Assembly: GCF_900111035.1 (NCBI RefSeq)
Contig: NZ_FOFU01000007.1
Span: 62,001-126,000, forward strand
DNA from: Treponema bryantii
GTDB taxonomy: Bacteria > Spirochaetota > Spirochaetia > Treponematales > Treponemataceae
DNA length: 64,000 bases
Direction: 5' to 3'
Numbering within the stretch: the first letter of the stretch is position 1; each line of letters opens with the position of its first letter. Made by a program: the position numbers and the translations under genes. The notes under the pieces were generated by a model. That model ran no database searches. It saw only the letters and a list, made by a program, of their open reading frames with translations, and was not told where the DNA came from. This document shows, piece after piece, positions 1 to 8,012 of this stretch.

Positions 1-183
1 ACTTATTTTGCTGATAATACAACTGCAATGGAACTTCAGTCAAATGGAAGCTGGGAGCCGGTTGTTCGTGGCAAAAAAGATGAAGTAATCCGGGCACAGG
101 AAGTTCTCTATAAAAAATACCGCCAGCTCGAGGAAAAAAAGCCTAAGAGCGAAGAAACCCGCTTTGAGGTCAGACGAAAATGA
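1..183 (+). CDS. C-terminal end of a probable polyphosphate kinase (Ppk1), 5' truncated by the window
   Basis: An open frame runs from base 1 to a TGA at 181-183 and gives 60 residues with no start. The segment reads ADNTTAMELQSNGSWEPVV, then an IRAQEVLYKKYRQ helix and a basic tail. This resembles the extreme C-terminus of polyphosphate kinase 1, where the last strand carries 'DN.KA..LQPDG.Y' followed by 'RSQ'. That enzyme makes polyphosphate from ATP. The catalytic core lies outside the window, so the call rests on a short tail only. The TGA overlaps the ATG of the LytTR regulator by four bases (ATGA), so the two are probably translationally coupled. Confidence 0.5.
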   Translation, partial: TYFADNTTAMELQSNGSWEPVVRGKKDEVIRAQEVLYKKYRQLEEKKPKSEETRFEVRRK

Positions 184-866
184 AAATTGCGGTATGCGAT
201 GATGAGAACAAAATTGTTGAAGAAATAACTTCCTTTATTAAAAAAGAATTTCCTTCAAGTGAGGTACTGCCGTATTCAGATGGGGAGACTCTGCTGTCAT
301 CTTCTGATGAGTGGCCGGAAGTTTTGCTGCTTGATATTGATATGCCTGGTATCAGCGGAATGGAAGTAGCAGCTGCTCTTACTCGGGAAAAAGCTGATAC
401 ACTTATTGTTTTTGTTACGGCACATGATGAGCTTGTATACGACAGTTTTAAATATCATCCTTTTGCGTTTGTCAGAAAAAAGTTTCTGGAAAAAGAATTA
501 AAGGCAGTCCTGTCAGATTGTGAAAAGCAGCTGGTTAGCCGTAACAAAAATTTTGTTTTTCAGAATGCCTCTAAACTTGTGACTTTAGCACAGAGTAATA
601 TTCTTTATTTTGAAGGTCAGGCAAATTATCTTGCTATACACACAATTGCAGATGAATACAAAATGCGATCAACAATGACGGCTGTGGAAAAGGAACTTGA
701 AGACAGTGACTTTCTGCGAATCCACAAGGGCTTTCTTGTGAATCTGGAACACATAAGAGTTTTGAAAACTGAAGAACTTGAACTGGATAATGGAACTGTT
801 CTTCCGATTGGAAAGTCTTATTCTGAAACTGCAAAGAAAAGTATTTTGCGTTACATGCGCCGATAA
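180..866 (+). CDS. LytTR-family response regulator
   Basis: This is a two-domain response regulator of 228 aa. Residues 1-118 form a CheY-like receiver: acidic pair D7/D8, phospho-acceptor D52 in LLLDIDMPG, T80 in FVTAHDE and the switch lysine at K100. Residues 120-228 form a LytTR DNA-binding domain (ILYFEGQANYL, FLRIHKGFLVNLEHI). LytTR proteins bind imperfect direct repeats upstream of target operons. It is followed 21 bp later by a GHKL kinase and then by an ABC exporter cassette, the usual arrangement when the pair controls the exporter. The start is set by a GAGG about 11 bp upstream and the ATGA overlap with the preceding gene. The identity of the phosphodonor kinase is inferred from adjacency. 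Confidence 0.93.
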   Translation: MKIAVCDDENKIVEEITSFIKKEFPSSEVLPYSDGETLLSSSDEWPEVLLLDIDMPGISGMEVAAALTREKADTLIVFVTAHDELVYDSFKYHPFAFVRKKFLEKELKAVLSDCEKQLVSRNKNFVFQNASKLVTLAQSNILYFEGQANYLAIHTIADEYKMRSTMTAVEKELEDSDFLRIHKGFLVNLEHIRVLKTEELELDNGTVLPIGKSYSETAKKSILRYMRR

Positions 867-887
867 ATCTGTGGCTGGAAAATAAAA

Positions 888-1604
888 ATGTTTTGCAATA
901 AGAAAAAAGAAATTGAAGAACTGACTCAGAAACTCCTCGAACTTGAAGCTCAGAATAAAGATTTGAAATACGAGCTTGATTCCTATAAATGGCAGATGGA
1001 AGAAATCAATAAGCAGGAAGAGGAAATCAGGCAGCTTCATCAGAATACAAGAAAGCTCAAGCACGATATGAGAAATCATCTTATGGTGATGACCTCGTAC
1101 ATAAACAGCGGCGATTACGAAAATGCCAGAAACTATATTTCTGAAATACTTGATAAATTGAATGCTGTACGAAGTTATGTTGAAACCGGAAATCCTTTGT
1201 TGAATCATATTCTGAATGATAAGCTTGAGATTTGTCGTCAGGAAGAAATAGACGTTAAGGCAGATATTGGAAAGGCTTCATTTGAAAAAATGAAGGGAAT
1301 TGATTTCTCGGCGGTCTTTTCAAATGCAGTGGACAATGCGATTGAAGCAGAACGCAGGGAAGAGAGAAAAGAAATCAGCATTAGCGTTTATGAGAAAAAA
1401 GGCTACGATGTAATTTCTATAAAAAACCGTATTTCAAAATCTGTACTTGAGGAAAATCCTGACTTGAAGTCTACCAAGACTGACAGCGAAAAACACGGCT
1501 TTGGTGTTAATCAGATAAAAGAAATTGTAGAGTCTTATTCTGGTATGACAGACTTCTATGAAGAAGACGGCTTTTTCATTGTGAATATGTTTATCCCTAA
1601 ATAA
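888..1604 (+). CDS. Soluble GHKL-type sensor histidine kinase (AgrC/DcuS-like catalytic core)
   Basis: At 238 aa it carries an N-terminal coiled coil (residues 5-58, rich in E/K/Q), the phospho-acceptor motif KHDMRNH with H59, an N box FSNAVDNAIEA (N146, N150) and a G box HGFGVNQI (204-211), with a SYSG turn after it. This is the HPK10/GHKL class that partners LytTR regulators. Unlike AgrC, ComD or BlpH it has no transmembrane segment at all, so it should sense a cytoplasmic cue or a protein partner through the coiled coil. The gene lies between its regulator and the ABC cassette. Loss of a separate membrane sensor gene is not evident in the 21-bp gap upstream. Confidence 0.88.
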   Translation: MFCNKKKEIEELTQKLLELEAQNKDLKYELDSYKWQMEEINKQEEEIRQLHQNTRKLKHDMRNHLMVMTSYINSGDYENARNYISEILDKLNAVRSYVETGNPLLNHILNDKLEICRQEEIDVKADIGKASFEKMKGIDFSAVFSNAVDNAIEAERREERKEISISVYEKKGYDVISIKNRISKSVLEENPDLKSTKTDSEKHGFGVNQIKEIVESYSGMTDFYEEDGFFIVNMFIPK

Positions 1605-1672
1605 ATACTGTTTATCCCAACCTACTTGTTCCATAGAGCTTCCCGGAGTATTGTAATTTCAGAGGATGACCT

Positions 1673-2581
1673 ATGGTTATTTTTGATTATGTAAATAAGT
1701 TTGTATTACACGATATTGATATTCATATTCCCCGGGGCGTTACAGTTGGAATTATTGGTGCGTCTGGTGCAGGAAAAACAACCTTTCTTAAGCTGGTTTC
1801 AGGACTTTTAAAGCCAGAACTTGGAAGAGTTCATACCTTACGGCAAAATCCTGTTGATAATAAATCTAAAATCGCAAAACGAATTTCAGTACTGTTTTCT
1901 GATATTCCTGTCTATGAAGATAATCTTACTATTATGGACCATCTTGATGAAATCAGAATTATGTATGGAATGAATAAGGTTGAGTTTGAAACCTGTCTAA
2001 TGAAGATTTCACACGAACTTAATTTTTCAGAACTTCTCCATTCAAAACCGAAGAGTCTGTCACTTGGACAAAAAAGACGTGCAGAACTTGGACTTACTTT
2101 ATTGCGTGATGCAGATTTATATATTTTTGATGAACCTTGTATTGGTTTGGATCAGAATGGAAAAGCCGCTTTTTATAAATTGATTGATGACAAGAAAAAA
2201 AAGGGCAAAACAATTCTTGTAAGTTCTCATGACATGGAAGATATTTCCAGAATTGCAGATAGAGTTCTTCTGCTGGATAAGGGAGCTCTTGCATTCTATG
2301 GTTCAAAGGAAGAACTCTATAAAAGTATGGCCCCGATGGAAGAAAGTTACATCGAGTTTGAAGGAACTATTCCTGATATTTCGGATCTCGAGATAGAACG
2401 CTACATTCTGGAAAATGATAAATTAACAATCCAATATAATTCCAATCACGTTTCATCTAAGGAAGTGCTGGAACGAATCTGTTTACATTCCCGGGTAAAG
2501 TCTGTGATTGTTCGCAGAGCAAAACTGGGAGATACAATAAAACAATTGAACGGTGAGGTAAAAAAAAGTGAGCTTTATTGA
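1673..2581 (+). CDS. ABC transporter ATP-binding protein (exporter cassette, first ATPase)
   Basis: A 302-aa nucleotide-binding subunit with Walker A GASGAGKTT (residues 29-37), an ABC signature LSLGQKRRAEL near 127 and Walker B LYIFDEPCIGLD near 149-160. The D-loop and a switch histidine (SSHDMED) follow. It has a C-terminal extension of about 80 aa beyond the core, as in drug and antibiotic exporters of the CcmA/DrrA type. A weak GAGG lies about 10 bp before the ATG. Its end overlaps the start of the next ATPase by 14 bp, so the two are expressed together. Substrate unknown. Confidence 0.9.
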   Translation: MVIFDYVNKFVLHDIDIHIPRGVTVGIIGASGAGKTTFLKLVSGLLKPELGRVHTLRQNPVDNKSKIAKRISVLFSDIPVYEDNLTIMDHLDEIRIMYGMNKVEFETCLMKISHELNFSELLHSKPKSLSLGQKRRAELGLTLLRDADLYIFDEPCIGLDQNGKAAFYKLIDDKKKKGKTILVSSHDMEDISRIADRVLLLDKGALAFYGSKEELYKSMAPMEESYIEFEGTIPDISDLEIERYILENDKLTIQYNSNHVSSKEVLERICLHSRVKSVIVRRAKLGDTIKQLNGEVKKSELY

Positions 2582-3551
2582 AGTCCAGAATATCTCAAAA
2601 GATTTTAAGGTAAACAAAAGAAGCGCTGGTATTCCCGGAATGATTGCAAATATGTTTGTTCCGAAATATGAAATCAAGCATGCTGTAAAGGATTTAAGCT
2701 TTACGATTGAAAAGGGTGAGATGGTCGGTTTTATCGGGCCGAACGGTGCCGGTAAATCTTCTACTATCAAAATGCTTTCGGGAATCTTGTGTCCGGATTC
2801 TGGTTCAATCAGCGTAAACGGCTTTATTCCTTACAGACAGCGAAAATCCTATGTTGGAAAAATCGGCGTTGTATTTGGACAGAAGTCGCAGCTGCAGTGG
2901 GATCTTCCTGTAATCGACAGTTTCGAACTTCTTCGTGCCATTTACCGTATTCCGGAAGAGAAATACAAAGCAAACCTCGATCGCTTTACAGAAATGCTGG
3001 ATATGAAGAGCTTTATAAATCAGCCGGTACGTCAGCTTTCACTTGGACAGAGAATGAGATCTGATATTGTAGCATCACTTTTACATTCACCGGAAATTGT
3101 ATTTTTTGATGAGCCTACAATCGGCGTTGATATCATTGGTAAGGAGACAATCAGAAACTTTATCCGCGAGCTGAATGAGCAGGACAAAGTGACAATGATT
3201 TTTACAACACACGATATGCAGGACATCGAACAGACCTGTAAGAGAATCATAATTATTGATAAAGGTTCTCTGATGTTTGACGGTTCGATTCAGGATATCC
3301 GCGGCAAGTATGGAACAACACGCCGTCTTATTGCGGAGTTCAATGAAGAAGTTACAGTTGAACCAATCAGCAAGGTTGCCATCGAAAATCTTGGTGACAG
3401 AAAAATGAGCTTCACCTTCGATAACAATGTTGTAGATGTAAATAAACTGATGCACGAGATTCTTGGAAAATATAGTGTACATGATATAACCGTTGCAGAA
3501 CCGGAAATCGAAAGTATTATTCAGAAGATGTATAACGGGGAGGTTTCTTAA
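2568..3551 (+). CDS. ABC transporter ATP-binding protein (COG4586-like)
   Basis: This 327-aa ATPase begins at GTG 2568 with a GAGG about 10 bp upstream. It has Walker A GPNGAGKSS (near 57-65), signature LSLGQRMRSDI (near 157) and Walker B VFFDEPTIGVD. The N-terminal insert before Walker A, with KRSAGIPGMIANMF, and the two permeases that follow fit the 'uncharacterised ABC transport system' trio COG4586-COG4587-COG3694. That system is often annotated as an ABC-2 or drug-type exporter. The stop shares a base with the next ATG (TAATG). Having two different ATPase genes suggests a heterodimeric motor, which is an inference. Confidence 0.9.
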   Translation: MSFIEVQNISKDFKVNKRSAGIPGMIANMFVPKYEIKHAVKDLSFTIEKGEMVGFIGPNGAGKSSTIKMLSGILCPDSGSISVNGFIPYRQRKSYVGKIGVVFGQKSQLQWDLPVIDSFELLRAIYRIPEEKYKANLDRFTEMLDMKSFINQPVRQLSLGQRMRSDIVASLLHSPEIVFFDEPTIGVDIIGKETIRNFIRELNEQDKVTMIFTTHDMQDIEQTCKRIIIIDKGSLMFDGSIQDIRGKYGTTRRLIAEFNEEVTVEPISKVAIENLGDRKMSFTFDNNVVDVNKLMHEILGKYSVHDITVAEPEIESIIQKMYNGEVS

Positions 3552-4345
3552 TGACAATTTCTCCTTATCTGGCCTTTGCAAAAAAGAGCTTTCTTCAAAA
3601 AAGTGCATACCGGCTGGATCACTGGATGGGTATTTTCAATACGCTTATCCGCCTTGTGATTTATGTTGAGATTTACAAGGCTCTGTACGGCGGGCGTGAG
3701 GCGGTTGATGGAATTACGCTGAGTATGGTAACGACAAACTTTGTTCTGTCGCTGGGACTGGAATCATTTTTTGTTGTAAATGATTATTACCTTTCTAGCA
3801 AACTTTATGATGGAAGTATTGCAACAGAGATGCTGCTGCCTGTGAGTTTTCACGGAAGAATGCTGGCAGATAATCTTGGAATTGCACTGTTCAAACTGAT
3901 TTTCCACTTTATACCAGCGATGATAGTCGCTGTGATTTTTATCGGAATTGAGCGGCCGGCAAGTGCAGGTGCCTTTGGACTTTTTATTCTGAGTGCACTG
4001 CTTGGTTACGGAGTTCTCTGGAGCATCAGCTTTATGTTTCAGATGTTTTCGTTCTGGCTTATGAATGTGTGGGCAATCATGACAATCAAAAATGTTTTTA
4101 TAAATGTTTTGTCCGGCTCAATGATTCCGCTTTGGTTTATGCCGGAGATTGTCAGAAAGATAATAGCCTTTACTCCTTTCGAAGGAATTTACTTTACGCC
4201 GGTTCAGATTTATCTTGGAAGCATAAATGGTAGCGAAGTTGTGGCAGGCTTTATCAAACAGTTTATCTGGATTGTCTGCCTTATGACCTGCGGATTTATT
4301 TTATGGAACAAGGGCAAAAAGAAACTTGTGGTTCAGGGAGGTTAA
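3551..4345 (+). CDS. ABC-2 type permease subunit 1 (COG4587-like)
   Basis: A 264-aa integral membrane protein with about six hydrophobic segments, for example MIVAVIFIG, FGLFILSALLGYGVL and FIWIVCLMTCGFI. The N-terminal YLAFAKKSFLQKSAYRLDHW is the cytoplasmic coupling helix typical of this family. It is the membrane partner of the two preceding ATPases, with the TAATG overlap favouring coupled translation. It should form a heterodimer with the next gene product. The direction is probably export or flipping rather than import, as no solute-binding protein is encoded nearby. Confidence 0.85.
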   Translation: MTISPYLAFAKKSFLQKSAYRLDHWMGIFNTLIRLVIYVEIYKALYGGREAVDGITLSMVTTNFVLSLGLESFFVVNDYYLSSKLYDGSIATEMLLPVSFHGRMLADNLGIALFKLIFHFIPAMIVAVIFIGIERPASAGAFGLFILSALLGYGVLWSISFMFQMFSFWLMNVWAIMTIKNVFINVLSGSMIPLWFMPEIVRKIIAFTPFEGIYFTPVQIYLGSINGSEVVAGFIKQFIWIVCLMTCGFILWNKGKKKLVVQGG

Positions 4346-4347
4346 TT

Positions 4348-5157
4348 ATGAAATCTGATTTGTTTACTCTTTCAGCAGTGTACACGCGGATGATTTTCCG
4401 GTCCTGGTTTCAGTATAAGGTTGATGCGATTCTTCGTTCGCTTGCAGTTTTTCTGCGCGAGTCAACGGCAATCATCGTAATCTTTTTTACTCTTTTGAAG
4501 TTTGACACTTTGAACGGCTGGAATATTTATGAGGTTATTTTCTTGTCCAGTCTGCTTTATGTGACCTATGGTATTCTGATTATCTTTTTTACCGGACTTC
4601 GAGATTTCGGAAATACAGTAAGGAGCGGTGGCTTTGACAGATATATCTTAAGGCCACGTGGACTTTTGTATCAGTTGATTTTTGCAAATGCAGACTGGTT
4701 TGCGGCTGTCGGACAGGGCGGGCTTGGAATTGTTCTCTTTATTATTTCTGCTTCAAAGGTTGGAGTAGTGTGGACGCCTCTTAGAGTGTTCTATTATATT
4801 CTGACAATTACGGGAGGTGTTTTGATTCAGGGAGCAATTTTCTTATTTCTTGCAACACTGAATATTTATCTTTTGGAAACTAATGCGCTTAAGGAAGTTT
4901 TCTACTGGAACACACGAAGGTTCGCCTGCTATCCGATAAGTATTTTTCATAAGGCTATTCAGTTTTTGATGACCTTCGTTGTACCATTCGCTTTTGTAAA
5001 TTATTTCCCGGCTCAGTACTTGCTGCGAAAAGAAGATATGGCTAGTTATCCGACAATCTTTATGTACATCACACCTTTTGTTGGACTTGTTATGTATCTG
5101 CTGGCATATGCCTTCTGGAGATTCAGTATTAAGTATTATAAGAGCTCAGGAAATTAA
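4348..5157 (+). CDS. ABC-2 type permease subunit 2 (COG3694-like)
   Basis: The protein is 269 aa from the ATG at 4348, chosen because a GGGAGG sits at 4336-4341; a longer frame from 4303 would overlap the previous gene and has no such site. It has six hydrophobic stretches including AIIVIFFTLLKF, VIFLSSLLYVTYGILIIFF and FVGLVMYLLAYAFW. The pattern RSGGFDRYILRPRGLL is typical of the COG3694 permeases that pair with COG4587. It ends the regulated exporter cassette; the next gene is convergent with only 19 bp between the stop codons. Confidence 0.86.
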   Translation: MKSDLFTLSAVYTRMIFRSWFQYKVDAILRSLAVFLRESTAIIVIFFTLLKFDTLNGWNIYEVIFLSSLLYVTYGILIIFFTGLRDFGNTVRSGGFDRYILRPRGLLYQLIFANADWFAAVGQGGLGIVLFIISASKVGVVWTPLRVFYYILTITGGVLIQGAIFLFLATLNIYLLETNALKEVFYWNTRRFACYPISIFHKAIQFLMTFVVPFAFVNYFPAQYLLRKEDMASYPTIFMYITPFVGLVMYLLAYAFWRFSIKYYKSSGN

Positions 5158-5176
5158 ACTTTTGCGCCGGCGAAGA

Positions 5177-6571
5177 TTAATCTACAATTCGCACTCCAAA
5201 CATATCATCAATAATCACAACTTCGCCGCGGGCAACGCATTTTCCATCCTGAATAATTGCAATTGGTTTTCCTGGTAGACTGTCCAGTTGTAAAACGAAT
5301 CCCTCATCAAGACGTGCGATATCTTCTTGAGAAAGATAAGTTGCACCAAGTCGTAGGGCAATATAGTGTTCTTCATCGTAACGGACAGGCTCTCCCTGCT
5401 TTACTTCGATTATTCTGACTCCAAAGTTTTCATCGACAATAACAGCCTCACCACCAAAGAGAACTTTGTTCTCAATAATAACATTCAAAGGAGTTCCGAA
5501 TTTTTTATTGCTCATAAGAAGTGTGCCGGCTTCAAGTTTTACCGAATCAGAAATAAAACGGCCGAATTCTACAAGCACATTATTTTCACAAGGGCGTGCT
5601 TTTATATCAGTTAGATTTTCCAGCTGCGGATTATCTTTTCCAAAGAAACCTGCTTTACGGCAAAGACGTGATAAATAAGAATAATTCAACTGAATGTTAA
5701 TCATTCCAGTGCAAACATCACTTGTAAGGGCAAGCGTAACAAGAACACACATCTCACTCAAATTCTGACCGGCAGACCACGGCAAAAGCGTATTTAAATC
5801 TTTTGTAAATGGCTTTTTAAAATCTTCCCATGGAATCGATTTATCGGTGTTTGAAAAAATCAGTTCCTGAAGCATCTGAGAGAACCTGTCTATGTAAGCA
5901 ATCTTAAGGCAGTCACTGTCTGTCTGCGTTAGTTCGGGGTATTTCTTTAAATCATGCTTGAGCAGAACCTTTCCAATCTGAGGATCGATTTCAATTGCAA
6001 AACCGGAGTTGTTATAATCATAAGTATAGAAAAAAGTTCTCTGGGGAAGGCTTCGGATAAACTCCTCATTTGTAAGCTGATCCACAGCGCAAACTTTTAT
6101 TCCAAGTAAATCATTTCTGTTACCTGCAAGTTCATTACGGAATTTTTCGCACAACATATCAAAGAAATTAAAGATTTTTCGAAGCTCGTACTTTCCAAAT
6201 AGATCAGGACGCTTAAAATCATAGATACGAATTCGCGCTAAAGGATTTTTCAAAAGACTTGTATTATTATTCGGTTTTTCCAGAGTTCCGGCAGCTTCCA
6301 TTTTTGCAATTTCAGCTTTGAGCTCTTCTTCAGTTAAAATTTTCCGTTCTTCAGCAACTTCTTTGAGTTCTCCCTTCAAAAGAGAATCTACATCTGTACC
6401 GAGAGCCTGTGCAAGGGCCGGTAAAGTTCCTACATCAGGGCACCCGTCGCCACGCTCCCATTTACTTACAGCCTTGTCACTTACATTTATAAGGTTCGCA
6501 AGCTCCTTCTGGGTTATCCCCTTTTTCGATCGCAAATAATTAATCAGTTTTCCAGTTCTCTGTGCATCCAT
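5177..6571 (-). CDS. XRE helix-turn-helix fused to FliM middle domain and two SpoA (FliN-like) domains
   Basis: This 464-aa protein has an architecture I do not know from any characterised protein. Residues 7-64 are an XRE/Cro helix-turn-helix (KGITQKELANLINVSDKAVS, ending DVDSLLKGE). Residues 112-300 match the FliM middle domain: IYDFKRPD at 116-123 and VDQLTNEEFIRSLP at 163-176 are near-verbatim FliM signatures. Residues about 328-390 and 402-464 are two SpoA domains, each closing with GE.VI.D..FGVRI. Flagellar FliM has one SpoA domain; T3SS SctQ has two. The N-terminal EIDALL-type CheY-binding peptide of FliM is absent, replaced by the HTH and a charged linker. The start overlaps the upstream DUF3781 gene by 28 bp. 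Possible roles are a repressor sensing switch-complex assembly or a co-opted SpoA scaffold on DNA; both are inference. Confidence 0.9.
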   Translation of the reverse strand: MDAQRTGKLINYLRSKKGITQKELANLINVSDKAVSKWERGDGCPDVGTLPALAQALGTDVDSLLKGELKEVAEERKILTEEELKAEIAKMEAAGTLEKPNNNTSLLKNPLARIRIYDFKRPDLFGKYELRKIFNFFDMLCEKFRNELAGNRNDLLGIKVCAVDQLTNEEFIRSLPQRTFFYTYDYNNSGFAIEIDPQIGKVLLKHDLKKYPELTQTDSDCLKIAYIDRFSQMLQELIFSNTDKSIPWEDFKKPFTKDLNTLLPWSAGQNLSEMCVLVTLALTSDVCTGMINIQLNYSYLSRLCRKAGFFGKDNPQLENLTDIKARPCENNVLVEFGRFISDSVKLEAGTLLMSNKKFGTPLNVIIENKVLFGGEAVIVDENFGVRIIEVKQGEPVRYDEEHYIALRLGATYLSQEDIARLDEGFVLQLDSLPGKPIAIIQDGKCVARGEVVIIDDMFGVRIVD

Positions 6572-6945
6572 TTTTTAATCTCCTGATGATAAGTATAGGT
6601 CAGGAATATAGCGTTGTCACTCGATTTATCGTAGGAATTAGTAGAAATCTTGATTTTTGAGTAGAATTCTACTACTACATAGTAGAGAACTTCCTGTTTT
6701 TGCGCTTTATGCGCTGTAATTATCGTGTAACTGTAGGCATTTACGGTAATTATGCAGTCATCAATTTTGACATACCAGTTTTTTCCATGGCGTGTAATTA
6801 CAGAGCGGATATCCAGGATTTTTTGGCGACAGAACGCAATGACATCTTTTTCATCATTACCAAGTGAGAGATTACGACGGATACGTTCCACGCCCATTGG
6901 TGTTGTGTGGAGTTTTTCGATATTTTCTATCAAATCATTTTTCAC
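6544..6945 (-). CDS. DUF3781 family protein
   Basis: This 133-aa cytoplasmic protein matches the DUF3781 pattern from memory: TPMGVERIRRNL near residue 15, a CRQKILD segment, RHGKNWYVKID and the core ITVNAYSYTIITAHK. The family has no known function and is common in gut bacteria as a small accessory gene. Its stop lies inside the HTH-FliM gene (28-bp overlap), so the pair is probably co-translated. The start at 6945 leaves only 2 bp to the stop of the VOC gene upstream, so the whole cluster reads as one unit. Confidence 0.8.
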   Translation of the reverse strand: MKNDLIENIEKLHTTPMGVERIRRNLSLGNDEKDVIAFCRQKILDIRSVITRHGKNWYVKIDDCIITVNAYSYTIITAHKAQKQEVLYYVVVEFYSKIKISTNSYDKSSDNAIFLTYTYHQEIKKWMHRELEN

Positions 6946-6947
6946 TT

Positions 6948-7301
6948 TTATTTCTTAACAGGTGTATAAACTTCAATGTGATTTCCTTCTGAATCAACAA
7001 ATTCTGCTACCCAGTTTTTGCTGATTTTTGTAAGGGGGAAACAAATCTCTTTGTCAGAAATCTTTCTTTTCATTTCTTCCAGAGATGCAAAACAAATGCT
7101 CGGTAAACAGTTACTTCCATAAGTGTGTGACTCACTAACCTTTTTATAAGCAAACAGATGAAATCTGAATCCATTAATATCAAAATAACCACCGAGCTCA
7201 CTTTTATTGAGAATCTTCTGTTCAAAGAAATCTTCATAAAAAGCAATTGCTCTTTCCAAATCATCAACAATTATATACAAAGAATCAATATGGCAAGTCA
7301 T
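6948..7301 (-). CDS. VOC (glyoxalase/bleomycin-resistance fold) protein
   Basis: A single-module VOC protein of 117 aa: HIDSLYIIVDDLERAIAFYEDFF at the N-terminus (metal ligand H4 and the first babab unit) and EFVDSEGNHIEVYTPV at the C-terminus (metal-ligand Glu in IEV). Members of this superfamily bind divalent metals and act as isomerases, dioxygenases or drug-binding proteins; the substrate cannot be read from sequence. A good AAGGAG lies upstream of the ATG. It sits 11 bp after the DUF6434-like gene. Confidence 0.85.
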   Translation of the reverse strand: MTCHIDSLYIIVDDLERAIAFYEDFFEQKILNKSELGGYFDINGFRFHLFAYKKVSESHTYGSNCLPSICFASLEEMKRKISDKEICFPLTKISKNWVAEFVDSEGNHIEVYTPVKK

Positions 7302-7312
7302 AGCAGTACTCC

Positions 7313-7936
7313 TTAAATTTTATTTTCAAATTCGTCTAACAATTCATGTTTAAATACTTTTTCTCTTGTTGATTCGCGCACTATTTTCCAGAGCCTGGCA
7401 GTAGTTTTTAGTTTATTCGGAAACTGGTATGCTGCTGGATCTGCACAGAAATCCTGAACAAACTTATTCCACTGCAAAGAAACTTTGTCGTACTTTTTAT
7501 AGGTCTTTTTGCCGTAGTAGATGTCTAGCAGATCACCAAGGGTAAAGGTTGTGTCATTTGTTTCTTTTACCTTACGTGCAGTTGCAACCATATCAACATT
7601 GAATCTAAAGTTTTTGATTCTAGTCTGTTCAGAAAAGAAATCTCGGAAGCGCTGGTTGAAGCAGAAACGACATTCTAACAGACTTGTTTGCAGTGTGAGG
7701 TGAGTGGTGACAACGGATTTAGTATAGTGTATTCCCCTTTCTGTAAGACGATGTGATTTTACAGATCTTACCAGATTTCCATTGAAGTATTCTTCAATAG
7801 AATGATTCAAATCTGCCTTAAAACCAGATGAATCAAGTCCAAGCTGTTTACAGATTTTTTGAAGCTCTTCACGATACCAGTAGAATTTAGAGAATTCTTC
7901 GTATGATTTTATTTCATTGAATTGAGGGCGGAGCAT
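7313..7936 (-). CDS. DUF6434 / SAP-like domain protein
   Basis: This 207-aa protein begins with LRPQFNEIKSYEEFSKFYWY, continues with REELQKICKQLGLDSSGFKA and then LNHSIEEYFNGN. That is the N-terminal DUF6434-type block, which resembles a SAP DNA-binding helix pair. The C-terminal half (TFTLGDLLDIYYGKK, then W-rich FVQDFCADPAAYQFP) is the companion domain usually found with it. Function unknown. Basic residues and the SAP-like fold suggest nucleic-acid binding, which is inference. Upstream on the minus strand a TATAAT lies at 7975-7980 and a 26-bp dyad at 7987-8012. Confidence 0.7.
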   Translation of the reverse strand: MLRPQFNEIKSYEEFSKFYWYREELQKICKQLGLDSSGFKADLNHSIEEYFNGNLVRSVKSHRLTERGIHYTKSVVTTHLTLQTSLLECRFCFNQRFRDFFSEQTRIKNFRFNVDMVATARKVKETNDTTFTLGDLLDIYYGKKTYKKYDKVSLQWNKFVQDFCADPAAYQFPNKLKTTARLWKIVRESTREKVFKHELLDEFENKI

Positions 7937-7986
7937 ATAATTTCCTTATCATAACTATCAGTTTGATAAAGAAATTATACGTTATT

Positions 7987-8012
7987 AAATATGACAACAC
8001 AGTGTCATATTT
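7987..8012. promoter_or_regulatory. Perfect inverted repeat, operator or terminator
   Basis: The 10-bp arms AAATATGACA and TGTCATATTT are perfect and separated by six bases. It abuts the stop codon of the SGNH gene (8013) and lies just upstream of the TATAAT-like box for the DUF6434-like gene. It could be an operator over that promoter's -35 region or a terminator for the SGNH gene, but the missing U-tract argues against the latter. Confidence 0.5.

Noticed and set aside
669-1208. 179-aa frame antisense to the LytTR regulator and kinase
   Set aside because: It spans the junction of two genes with solid domain matches and has no independent start.
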